Positions 1 through 6,367 of a stretch of DNA of 9,901 nucleotides are shown piece by piece. The notes under the pieces were generated by a model. The model made no database searches and was not told the DNA's origin. It saw only the letters and a program-made list of their open reading frames with translations. The number at the start of each line of letters is the position of its first letter. Position 1 is the first letter of the stretch. The DNA comes from Granulicella sp. (GTDB lineage: Bacteria; Acidobacteriota; Terriglobia; Terriglobales; Acidobacteriaceae), in contig PKWK01000191.1 in the NCBI GenBank assembly GCA_003133205.1, positions 1 through 9,901 of the forward strand, written 5' to 3'. The position numbers and the translations under genes are program-made.

Positions 1-453
1 CAGCGAGTTGTGCCAGTGGTTGTGTCCATAGTCCTGGTAGGCATCGTAGGCGGTCTTCGGCTCGGCCGCGTCGTACGTCCCGCCCATGTAGCCGGTAGTC
101 TCGCCGGGTTTGGGCGAGTCCGCCGCGATGATCGCAGACCCCTGAGAAAGATACAGATCGACCTTGCTCTTCAGCCGGATCGAAAACGAAATATAGCTCC
201 CGGCAGGGAACACCACCGTGCCCCCACCCGCTGCCGCCGCCGCTTCAATCGCCGCATTGATCGCGGGCGAGTCGACCGTCTTGCCGTCCCCGGTCGCGCC
301 AAAGGTGCGCACGTCGAACATCAGCGGCGACAGGGCTGGCGCAGCGGCCTTCTTCGGCGCAGCCAGCGCAGGAATGGCGTAAACGGCGGAGGCGGCAAGA
401 CCCATGCTGCTGAGTCTCAAAAGGTCGCGGCGGGCGGAGTCAAAGGTTTTCAT
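1..453 (-). CDS. GH28 family polygalacturonase-like enzyme, Tat-exported, N-terminal part only
   Basis: Probable pectin backbone hydrolase, of which only the first 151 residues lie in the window. The N-terminus reads MKTFDSARRDLLRL, a twin-arginine Tat signal, followed by a hydrophobic stretch ending PALA at about residue 32, so export in folded form is likely. Mature sequence begins with the usual opening of GH28 right-handed beta-helix enzymes: FDVRTFGATGDGKT, then an Ala-rich helix, then GGGTVVFPAGSY. The catalytic Asp residues of GH28 would lie beyond the window edge, so activity and exact substrate cannot be judged; rhamnogalacturonase and xylogalacturonase share this start. ATG at 453 is preferred over the in-frame ATG at 465 because a G-rich stretch precedes it and the Tat motif then sits close to the start; neither has a strong ribosome site. 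It lies about 200 bases downstream of the ABC exporter on the same strand. The GH43 arabinanase further upstream fits a pectin role. Confidence 0.85.
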   Translation of the reverse strand, partial: MKTFDSARRDLLRLSSMGLAASAVYAIPALAAPKKAAAPALSPLMFDVRTFGATGDGKTVDSPAINAAIEAAAAAGGGTVVFPAGSYISFSIRLKSKVDLYLSQGSAIIAADSPKPGETTGYMGGTYDAAEPKTAYDAYQDYGHNHWHNSL

Positions 454-556
454 GTCGCCCGCCATGCTAGCAGAGCCGATGTATGGATTGGAAATATTCT
501 CCTCTGGAAAATCCCAAGTTCAGCGGCATCCCAGTCTTCACCGGAACGCACCCCAA

Positions 557-617
557 TTACTCGATAAAGGCGACGAGTCCGGCGAGTTTGCGCCGGTCGA
601 GCGATGGACCTGAAGAG
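557..617 (-). pseudogene. Possible C-terminal remnant of an unidentified gene
   Basis: Between the ABC exporter stop and the GH28 start, the minus strand reads SLDRRKLAGLVAFIE followed by TAA at 557-559. The frame is closed by a TGA about 27 codons upstream and contains no ATG or GTG. Composition and codon choice look like the tail of a real protein, so it may be what remains of a deleted gene. It is also short enough to be chance. A short hairpin lies inside it (CCGGCG 579-584 paired with CGCCGG 591-596, 6-nt loop) but is not followed by a T-run on the minus strand. Family unrecognised. Confidence 0.25.
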
Positions 618-638
618 CAGTTGTCAGTTCTCAGTCAT
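618..638. repeat. Three-unit heptad microrepeat
   Basis: CAGTTGT, CAGTTCT and CAGTCAT follow one another without gaps just downstream of the ABC exporter stop. Short CAGTTNT-type runs of this kind are, from memory, common between genes in several bacterial groups. No function is evident. Confidence 0.5.
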
Positions 639-651
639 TTTCATAGCAGCA

Positions 652-2553
652 TCAGGCCGATGGGTTCAACTGCTTCCACGTTCCGGACCGTACAATCCGG
701 CCGTCTTCCAGCTCGAAGATGCGGTCGGCGCGGCGAATCGCGCTCATGCGGTGCGCAATCATCAGCACGGTGAGGGCACCATCGCGCCTCTGCCTCGCGT
801 TCCGGATCGCATCCAGAATCGCATCCAGAACGCGCGCCTCATTCTCCACATCAAGCGCGTTCGTCGCCTCGTCCAGGATCAGCAGCGTCGGCTTCCGCAG
901 CAGCGCGCGGGCCAGCGAGATGCGCTGCCGCTGTCCGCTCGAGAGCAGGATTCCGCGGTCGCCCACTATCGATTCCAGGCCGCCCGGCAGTTCGTACACA
1001 AAGCCCGCCGATGCTAGCAGAAGCGCCTCCCGCAACTCGTCCTCGGTCGCTTCTGGCCGCGCCCACAGCAGGTTGTCGCGCACACTCTTGTGGAAGAGCA
1101 CCGTCTCCTGGCCCACGTATCCCACCTGGCGCCGCCACTGCTGAATCTCATTCCGGTCGAGCGGCCAGCCGTCGAGCACCAGCCGGCCGCGCGTCGGCAT
1201 CAGGAGCCCGTTGGTCAGGTCGGCAATCGTGCTCTTGCCCGCACCCGATGGCCCGATGACAGCGGTGAGCATCCCCGCTGCGATAGGCAGATCGATGCCT
1301 CGCAAGACAAACTCCGGCTCGCGACGCCCGGCCGCCGCGTTGTAGGCGAACCATATATTCTCCAGTCGGAACTCGCGCCTCAGGCTGAGCGGGGCCATCG
1401 CGGCGGAATCTCCGAGGCCGGCTTCGAGCATCTTCGGTTCCGCATGCGCCAGGCACTCCACCTCGATCGCCAGAACATGATCGTACGAGGGTAGGTAGCT
1501 GGCGATTTGGTGGGCCTGTTCCTGCAGGCTGGCAAGCTGTGGAATCAGCCGGGTGAAGATTGCAAGCAGAAGCAGCATCGTTGCCGCTTGCACATGCAGC
1601 ACCCCAAGCGCAAGCAGGATGACCGAGCCAAGCGCAACCAGTGATCCCATTTCGAACCGGAACGCCGATGCCGCCTGTTGCTTCGCGTTGTCCACCGTGT
1701 GGCGCGCCACGTCGTCGCACAGACCGGCGAATAGCTTCACGTCGCGATCCTCGGCGTTATACGTCTTCACGCTCTTCAGGTTCAGCAGGTGCTCCTCGGT
1801 AGCCGCGTACACCTCGCCGATGCTCTCCCACAGGTCTTCGCCGCTCGCCCGCAAGCGCTCGAGCGAGTGCCGCTGCAGCAGCATCAATGTGCCGCCTATC
1901 GCCAGCACTAGCAACGTCATTAGCGTGGAAAGCTTCAGCGCGACCAACAGATAGAGCAGTGTCAGGCAACTCAGGTTGATCACTGAGAGCGTTAAGCTGA
2001 AGGCTTCCGCGCAGCGGCGCAGTTCCTCGGTGAGCAAATGAGTCAGTTTGCCGGAGCGCTGGCGCACCAGGAATCCCCACTGCGCCTTCACCACCGACTC
2101 GTACACGCGCCGGCTGAGCGCCAGTTCCACCCTCGTCATCGTGGTGTAGGCCATAATCGACTGGGACCGGCGCAGCACCGAACGCAACGCGCCCATCACC
2201 AGGAACATACCCAGCACCACCGGCAGCCACATCCAATGCGGGATACCGCTCCAGACCAGAATCCGCTGCGTTGCGACACTCAGACGACTGGCCGTGGACG
2301 AGCCGGTAAAGTTCATTCCAGCGACAGAGAGCAGCGGCAGCAGCAGCACCAGGCCGGCGCCCTCAGTGAGCGAACCCGCCAGCGCCGTCGCAACGGTCAG
2401 CGCGAGCGCTCGAGGATAGACGCTCATCATGAAGCGAAACAGCCCTAGCGCCGTTCTCCAGGTCGACCCTGCAGGGCCCGATGCAGGCGGCGATCCCTCG
2501 GCGGCGTTTCCCACGGGAGCAGAGCCGAGATTCGGTGACGTGGTCGGGGGCAT
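652..2553 (-). CDS. ABC exporter half-transporter (fused membrane and ATPase domains)
   Basis: A 633-residue inner-membrane ATP-driven exporter subunit that would work as a homodimer or heterodimer. An Ala/Pro/Gly-rich tail of about 32 residues precedes six predicted membrane helices near residues 47-76, 107-125, 186-206, 209-226, 302-320 and 324-340. The nucleotide-binding domain starts near 394 and is complete: Walker A GPSGAGKST (434-442), Q-loop Gln482, signature LSSGQ (537-541), Walker B LLILDE (557-562) and switch His601. Architecture matches the MsbA/multidrug/lipid-A exporter class; the cargo cannot be read from sequence. The start at 2553 lacks a good ribosome site and the low-complexity tail is atypical, so translation could begin nearer the first helix (Met42/43). 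It begins 65 bases after the secreted protein at 2619-3413 and may be co-transcribed with it. No partner half-transporter or membrane-fusion protein is adjacent. Confidence 0.92.
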   Translation of the reverse strand: MPPTTSPNLGSAPVGNAAEGSPPASGPAGSTWRTALGLFRFMMSVYPRALALTVATALAGSLTEGAGLVLLLPLLSVAGMNFTGSSTASRLSVATQRILVWSGIPHWMWLPVVLGMFLVMGALRSVLRRSQSIMAYTTMTRVELALSRRVYESVVKAQWGFLVRQRSGKLTHLLTEELRRCAEAFSLTLSVINLSCLTLLYLLVALKLSTLMTLLVLAIGGTLMLLQRHSLERLRASGEDLWESIGEVYAATEEHLLNLKSVKTYNAEDRDVKLFAGLCDDVARHTVDNAKQQAASAFRFEMGSLVALGSVILLALGVLHVQAATMLLLLAIFTRLIPQLASLQEQAHQIASYLPSYDHVLAIEVECLAHAEPKMLEAGLGDSAAMAPLSLRREFRLENIWFAYNAAAGRREPEFVLRGIDLPIAAGMLTAVIGPSGAGKSTIADLTNGLLMPTRGRLVLDGWPLDRNEIQQWRRQVGYVGQETVLFHKSVRDNLLWARPEATEDELREALLLASAGFVYELPGGLESIVGDRGILLSSGQRQRISLARALLRKPTLLILDEATNALDVENEARVLDAILDAIRNARQRRDGALTVLMIAHRMSAIRRADRIFELEDGRIVRSGTWKQLNPSA

Positions 2554-2618
2554 GGTTGCTAAGTTACCAGACCAAGGTCGAGCGCCGGAACCCGGAGCAG
2601 CAACCAGGGAACACAGCG

Positions 2619-3413
2619 CTAGCGCACCTCAGTCGTATACTGCCGCGACCAGTTGTGCCGCTTTATCGTGAACATGCCCGCATCCACCGGTCCCGCGGGT
2701 CCAAGCTCGGTCACATCAATCCGCATCCCCACCTTGCCTGCCAGCAGAACCTCCACCCGTCGCGCCACGCTCATTCCATTGAAGTCCTCGAAGTTCGATC
2801 TCCGTGACTGCAACTCGTTCAGGTACGTCCTCACCAGTTGCCCCGTTTCGTCGAACCAATACGCGTTGAAGTCCTTCGGGTTCGGCGTTCCGTCAGGATT
2901 CTCATGGCCCGTCGCAACCCGGATCGTCGCCACTCCACCGGCCACATCGCGCTTGATCCTCCAGTCCGACTCGGCAAATCGATCGGTCGCCGGAATCGGC
3001 TCCATCGCCGTCAGCACGAACTGCAGCACATCCGCGTCCGGTCCCTCAACCAGCCGATAGCGCTTCTTGCCATTGCGGCTGCGCACAAACTGGCTCTTGC
3101 CGAAAACAGCTTCCCTTCGCCACTGGGTATCACTCAGCCACGTGTCCGTGTAGGTCCCTGTCTGGACCACGCCCGAACTCCCCCGCGTTGTGAACTCCGC
3201 ACGCAAGACATACGGCGCACCCGACCCAGCCGCCGGAAACCCTAACTTCCTCGCTCGATCAAAGTACGTCTTCGCGCTGTCGAAGCTCTCCGCACCGGCA
3301 ACCGCCCCGGGGCGATCCGCCTGCTTCACCCGCGCTCCCGGACCCTCAGCCCTGCCCCAGACAGGCCAGGCTGTCATCACCGCTACAACCGCCGCTGCAA
3401 ACCTCAGCCGCAT
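2619..3413 (-). CDS. Secreted protein of unknown function, LolA/LppX-like
   Basis: A 264-residue exported protein. Residues 1-22 form a signal peptide (Arg-flanked hydrophobic core AAAVVAVMTAWPVWG). From about residue 68 the chain alternates short beta-strand-like stretches (YVLRAEFTTRG, GTYTDTWLS, WRREAVFGKSQFVRSR, FNAYWFDETGQLVRTY) resembling the half-barrel of LolA/LppX lipoprotein carriers. From memory, similar stretches precede a TonB C-terminal domain in some acidobacterial proteins; no such domain is present here. No lipobox cysteine is seen; in fact the protein has no cysteine. ATG at 3413 is the outermost possible start because a TAG lies four codons upstream in frame. A strong GGGAGGAG sits 16 bases before the ATG, farther than usual. 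The next gene downstream is the ABC exporter, so a carrier role for an exported lipid or polymer is conceivable but is inference. Confidence 0.75.
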   Translation of the reverse strand: MRLRFAAAVVAVMTAWPVWGRAEGPGARVKQADRPGAVAGAESFDSAKTYFDRARKLGFPAAGSGAPYVLRAEFTTRGSSGVVQTGTYTDTWLSDTQWRREAVFGKSQFVRSRNGKKRYRLVEGPDADVLQFVLTAMEPIPATDRFAESDWRIKRDVAGGVATIRVATGHENPDGTPNPKDFNAYWFDETGQLVRTYLNELQSRRSNFEDFNGMSVARRVEVLLAGKVGMRIDVTELGPAGPVDAGMFTIKRHNWSRQYTTEVR

Positions 3414-3536
3414 GACCGAACTCTACACGCTCCTCCCGCTGTTGATGCAAACGTTCGACGCCTTCCAGTTACCGAACCTCCTCGGTAAACTGCCATGAGA
3501 ACGCAAGCCAGAATCCGCAACTGCCGTTCAGCCGCG

Positions 3537-5225
3537 TTACGGTGTCGTGATCGTCCACAGATGCAGGTCGTCGCGCACAAACGCGCTCGCCCCCACACCG
3601 CCCGAGCCCGCCGCCGTCAGGCACAGCCCCGTCGCCTTGTTGCGGATGCGATAGCCGCCGTCGGGAAATTGGTCCAGACGCCACAACTGGCCGTCCGCAC
3701 CCGTGTAAGCCGCCAGCCCGATCGCAGCGTCCGTCGTCCCGAGCGCATCGCCCGTCCCCAGGTTCACAATCTTGTAAAACCCGCCACCCGCCGGCGCAAT
3801 CGTCCACTTCTGATTGTCCAGCGTCAGGTACCGCCCCAGATGCGCCGCCGCCGGCCCAATCGGCACGCCCGGCACGTCCTGAACCGGTCCCGTTGGCGCG
3901 GGAGTCCCCGCCAGCCTGGGCGGCGGAGGCGCCGTCGGCACATGCGACTCCAGCGTGTTCTCGCTCTGCCGCGAAACAATCTGATACGTCCCATCGGTCA
4001 GGTTATCGCCCGCCACCGGCCATCCATCCAGCGACCACAGCAGAGGCCGGATATCCAGCACCGACCGTCCGCCGCGCGTCATATCGCCCTCGTAGTGGAC
4101 GCTGAACCGCAGCGCCCCACCCACGCCGCCATTGTCCCCCGGCGCCTTCTGGTCCGGGTCGTAATCGATCAGCAGCCCGAAGTGCCCTGGCCCGATGCGA
4201 TGATCGTGCGCCGCAAGAAACAGCGAGCCTCCACCGTTCGCCATCGGCAAACCATGCTTGTCGAGATACGGCCCCGTGATCGCTCGCGCCCGCCCCACGC
4301 GGATGTTGTACTCGCTGTTCTTTCCCTTGCAGCAACTATTGTGGTTCACGAAAAGGTAGTAGTACCCATCGTGAAAGATGATGTCCGACGCTTCGGACTC
4401 GCGCGCAGTCGCCACCGGCGCTCCCAACTCCTTCGGCCGCAGCGCCAGCCCGGTCTTTGGGTCGAGTTGCGTCACCCGTATGCTGCCGTGATACGACCCA
4501 TAGCAGATCCACAGCGTGCCGTCCGGCGCCGCAATCACGCCCGGATCGATCGCGTTCAAATCCTCGTTGCCGTTCGAACTCACCACCACGCCGCGATCGA
4601 TCCACTTGTACGCCGGGTCCTTTGGATCGAGCACCGGATTCGTCGCCAGCCCAATCGCCGACTGGAACGATCCCCAACTCGACACCGCGTAGTAGAGGTA
4701 AAACTCTCCATTCAGCCGAACAATGTCCGGAGCCCACACGTCCATCCCGTTGTTCTTCGGCACTACCGCATGCACCGACTCCGGAATCGCGCCTTGATAG
4801 CCTTCCGGTGGGCCTTGAGTGCCTCCTGCTGGGACGCTGGGGTTCTGCGTAAACACGCTGCCCTCGCGCGTCCACGTCTCTCCATCCGGCGACGAATAAA
4901 ACGGCGCCCCGCGCCCCGTCGAAAACACATAATACTTGCCCTTGAACCGCACCACCGTCGAAGGGTCATGCACGAAAGGCATCCCCAGCACCGGCACGCC
5001 GATCGCCGCCATCGGGGGCCGCCCTTGCCCGCCACCCTGACCAGCGCCGGCCCCATTCGCGGGCCGAACTCCCGGCCCCGAAACCTGTCCGCCATTCCCC
5101 TGAGTCGGCGTCACCCCCGCGGCGCCCGGCTGTCCCGCTCCCGGAGCCACCTGCGCCATCCCCTGCATCCCCACTAACAGCACCGCCGCCAACCCAGCCG
5201 CCCCACGCCCGCTCATCATCCGCAT
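3537..5225 (-). CDS. GH43 endo-1,5-alpha-L-arabinanase-like enzyme with C-terminal trefoil-like domain
   Basis: A 562-residue secreted glycosidase, probably cutting alpha-1,5-arabinan side chains of pectin. Residues 1-25 are a signal peptide (MRMMSGRGAAG... ending GMAQ), followed by a Gly/Pro/Ala-rich linker to about 70. The five-bladed propeller carries the GH43 acidic triad: base Asp87 in HDPS, modulator Asp227 in NAIDPG, acid Glu278 in SEASD. Other arabinanase-type marks are WAPDIV, YLYYAVSSWG, the NSCCKG...YNIRVGR segment, ITGPYLDK and GPGH (345-348), whose His binds a metal in characterised arabinanases. Residues about 462-562 (YLTLDNQKWTI, QLWRLDQFPDGGYRI, GLCLTA) look like a ricin-type/CBM13-like beta-trefoil fragment joined by a Pro-rich linker, presumably carbohydrate-binding. 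The start at 5225 is chosen over an in-frame ATG at 5282 because of its ribosome site and because it puts the signal peptide at the N-terminus. Exo-arabinanase or another GH43 activity is not excluded. Confidence 0.88.
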   Translation of the reverse strand: MRMMSGRGAAGLAAVLLVGMQGMAQVAPGAGQPGAAGVTPTQGNGGQVSGPGVRPANGAGAGQGGGQGRPPMAAIGVPVLGMPFVHDPSTVVRFKGKYYVFSTGRGAPFYSSPDGETWTREGSVFTQNPSVPAGGTQGPPEGYQGAIPESVHAVVPKNNGMDVWAPDIVRLNGEFYLYYAVSSWGSFQSAIGLATNPVLDPKDPAYKWIDRGVVVSSNGNEDLNAIDPGVIAAPDGTLWICYGSYHGSIRVTQLDPKTGLALRPKELGAPVATARESEASDIIFHDGYYYLFVNHNSCCKGKNSEYNIRVGRARAITGPYLDKHGLPMANGGGSLFLAAHDHRIGPGHFGLLIDYDPDQKAPGDNGGVGGALRFSVHYEGDMTRGGRSVLDIRPLLWSLDGWPVAGDNLTDGTYQIVSRQSENTLESHVPTAPPPPRLAGTPAPTGPVQDVPGVPIGPAAAHLGRYLTLDNQKWTIAPAGGGFYKIVNLGTGDALGTTDAAIGLAAYTGADGQLWRLDQFPDGGYRIRNKATGLCLTAAGSGGVGASAFVRDDLHLWTITTP

Positions 5226-5230
5226 ACCCG

Positions 5231-5235
5231 CTCCT
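5231..5235 (-). promoter_or_regulatory. Ribosome binding site of the GH43 gene
   Basis: AGGAG on the minus strand ends 5 bases before the ATG at 5225. It decides the start against the ATG at 5282, which would add 19 residues ahead of the signal peptide. Confidence 0.75.
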
Positions 5236-5284
5236 AGCCAATTCTCCGGCGCGACTAGCATACCCGCAAACCGCCGCCCCATTG

Positions 5285-5385
5285 TTTGTCATTCCGTAGC
5301 GCAGCGGAGGAATCTGCTTTTGCCTTCCCGTCCTCTGCCACGAGTCCGGGTGCCCCATTCATCGCGCCTTTGCGATGGGTGGGCA
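5285..5385. repeat. Composite intergenic repeat: two different interrupted hairpins
   Basis: First module, about 5287-5325: GTCATTCCG and CGGAGGAAT form an interrupted stem around TAGCGCAG. From memory, this wording is repeated many times between genes in acidobacterial and some other genomes. Second module, 5348-5385: GGGTGCCCCAT opens a stem in which TGCCC (5351-5355) pairs with GGGCA (5381-5385) and CATCGC (5360-5365) pairs with GCGATG (5372-5377). The same 11-base opening recurs at 7516-7526. The stretch 5386-5480 holds no recognisable gene; reading frames across it follow from the repeat sequence. Confidence 0.55.
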
Positions 5386-5480
5386 TCGCGCAACGCGCGA
5401 CCGCCCTTGCTTCACCCCGCTCCGGGTCAATTGTCAGGTCATCGCCCGCCCTCGCCCGCCGTTCCTTTGCATTGAGATAA

Positions 5481-5547
5481 GCCAAGCCTTCAGGCTTGGC
5501 CCTCTCCGCTCACAGGTAATCAAGGGGCTTTAGCCCCTGGGGTATGC
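5481..5547. repeat. Left hairpin pair of a repeat array
   Basis: Two short hairpins stand next to each other. GCCAAGCC (5481-5488) and GGCTTGGC (5493-5500) form a perfect 8-bp stem with loop TTCA. GGGGCT (5524-5529) and AGCCCC (5532-5537) pair around TT, extended by an A-T pair. The second is followed by GGTATGC (5541-5547), the same seven bases that follow a hairpin at 5991-6009. They resemble REP-like elements; their position could also let them end transcription. Confidence 0.6.
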
Positions 5548-5936
5548 TCTCTTATGTCGCGACAAGCGAACAATTCCTGGTTGCGGTTGGTGGGGACTAC
5601 AAAGAACCGAATTCGAGTTCCGGTACGGCGGCCTGGAGCAAAGATGGCGGTCAACATTGGCACGCCGCGACCACCCCACCCCACGGCTTTCGCTCCGCCG
5701 TAGCCTACGACCCCCCCTCCAAGACCTGGATCACCGTAGGCCCCAACGGCACCGACATCTCCACCGACGACGGACGCAACTGGCGCCCCCTCCACCCCAG
5801 CCCCAACGAACCCGCCGACGCCGACCAGCACTGGAACGCCCTCTCCCTCCCCTTCGTCGTAGGCCCCCACGGCCGCATTGGCCGCCTTCGCCCCACCGCG
5901 CTCCCTTCAGCGGCGGCGACCACGCCCAGGCGCTGA
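5544..5936 (+). pseudogene. Truncated copy of the C-terminal third of the Ycf48-like gene
   Basis: The 130-residue frame matches only residues about 272-380 of the neighbouring Ycf48-like protein (6368-7528). It has no signal peptide and lacks the first two thirds of the propeller. Homology starts near 5574; the first ten codons, including the ATG at 5544, come from the repeat that precedes it. Two BNR/Asp-box-type motifs remain, SKDGGQHW and STDDGRNW. From residue 61 on (TWITVGPNGTDIST...) it is nearly identical to the full copy at the DNA level, while the stretch before is only about 62 percent identical in protein by hand count. The stop codon TGA (5934-5936) lies in the loop region of a downstream hairpin, so the original 3' end is also lost. 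No convincing ribosome site precedes the ATG. Most likely a broken paralogue. Expression as a short protein is possible but not supported. Confidence 0.75.
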
Positions 5937-5984
5937 AAGCGCTTAGTGGCGGCGAACACACAAAAGCGCTGAAGGCGCGACATA
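5553..5984. repeat. Perfect 9-bp inverted repeat bracketing the gene fragment
   Basis: TATGTCGCG at 5553-5561 is the exact reverse complement of CGCGACATA at 5976-5984. The pair encloses the truncated paralogue and the tandem 36-bp repeat. A further CGACATA lies at 6044-6050. No transposase and no obvious target duplication were seen. Confidence 0.5.
5909..5980. repeat. Two tandem 36-bp repeat units
   Basis: Units 5909-5944 and 5945-5980 are directly adjacent and match at 27 of 36 positions by hand alignment. Both start AGYGGCGGCGA and contain GCGCTGAA, the core of a short hairpin. Confidence 0.6.
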
Positions 5985-6050
5985 TTCTAGCCTGGGCCGC
6001 AGGCCCAGGTATGCAATCCCCGAATATCCGAGGGCTGAAAGCCCGACATA
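5930..6050. repeat. Right hairpin array with a GAA loop theme
   Basis: Four hairpins follow one another. GCGCT-GAA-AGCGC is at 5930-5942. GCGCT-GAA-GGCGC is at 5966-5978. CCTGGGCC-GCA-GGCCCAGG is at 5991-6009 and is followed by GGTATGC. GGGCT-GAA-AGCCC is at 6032-6044. The second and fourth are each followed by CGACATA or its overlap. Stem sequences differ while pairing and loop are kept, which argues that the folded form matters. REP-like elements are the nearest known category. Confidence 0.6.
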
Positions 6051-6143
6051 AGGTGCGGCCGCAAACCGGTCCCCGCGATCGAATTCGCCCGCATTTTGTC
6101 CCTCCGAGCACAGCCTCGCGCCCCGGAACAAGCATCAATTCGC

Positions 6144-6172
6144 TTGACACGCCTAGTAAAATAGAGATAAGG
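6144..6172 (+). promoter_or_regulatory. Candidate promoter upstream of the Ycf48-like gene
   Basis: TTGACA (6144-6149) is a consensus -35 box. The best -10 candidate is the weak ATAAGG (6167-6172), 17 bases further on. AAGGAG at 6170-6174 resembles a ribosome site but no start codon follows. The distance to the gene start would give a leader of roughly 190 bases spanning the AT-rich repeats. Confidence 0.3.
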
Positions 6173-6227
6173 AGCAAAACCTCAGGAGCAACAACCCAGC
6201 CCACACATTACAGGCCGGAATACGCGA

Positions 6228-6339
6228 CTAAGTCATTTGTTTCGAATATTTTGCGTAATATAGAAAACCTAAGTCTCATGTTTTGAATATTTTACGTTTT
6301 GGACCAGGACATAAGTGCTTTAGAAAGAAGATTTTGACA
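6228..6339. repeat. Three spaced direct repeats, about 41-bp period, AT-rich
   Basis: Copy 1 (6228-6256) and copy 2 (6269-6297) share CTAAGTC and GAATATTTT and match at 24 of 29 positions with a 41-base offset. Copy 3 (6311-6339) begins ATAAGT, offset 42, and matches copy 1 at about 17 of 29. The block is markedly AT-richer than everything around it and leads into a G-rich block at 6349-6363. It holds no gene. The remainder of the interval 5985-6367 (6051-6227) shows only the candidate promoter. Confidence 0.6.
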
Positions 6340-6348
6340 TTTAAGATA

Positions 6349-6363
6349 GGGGGTGGGGGCCCC
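6349..6363 (+). promoter_or_regulatory. G-rich block that also serves as ribosome site
   Basis: Two runs of five G separated by one T (6349-6359) are followed directly by CCCC. The second G-run ends 8 bases before the ATG at 6368 and is the only purine-rich ribosome-binding candidate. GGGGCCCC (6356-6363) is self-complementary, so folding could mask the site. Confidence 0.4.
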
Positions 6364-6367
6364 ACAA

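Noticed and set aside
3404..3598. Minus-strand 64-codon frame between the GH43 gene and the secreted protein
   Set aside because: It overlaps both neighbours out of frame and has Arg/Cys-rich composition without any motif. The GAGGAGGT inside it is not followed by a start codon.
3495..5177. Long plus-strand open frame opposite the GH43 gene
   Set aside because: It is rich in Arg, His and Pro, has no recognisable motif, and lies antisense to a gene with full catalytic motifs; it is a by-product of high GC at third positions.
5226..5282. Upstream start of the GH43 gene at 5282
   Set aside because: It would put 19 residues ahead of a good signal peptide; AGGAG before 5225 supports the inner start.
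5255..5485. Minus-strand open frame of 76 codons in the repeat region
   Set aside because: It reads through the intergenic repeat modules and has no ribosome site or conserved motif that I can see.
5481..6050. CRISPR array
   Set aside because: The repeats are short hairpins of differing sequence without uniform spacers, and no cas gene is present.
5657..6286. Plus-strand frame sharing Arg/His-rich wording with a frame at 7264
   Set aside because: The similarity is the out-of-frame reflection of the duplicated Ycf48-like DNA, not a second protein family.
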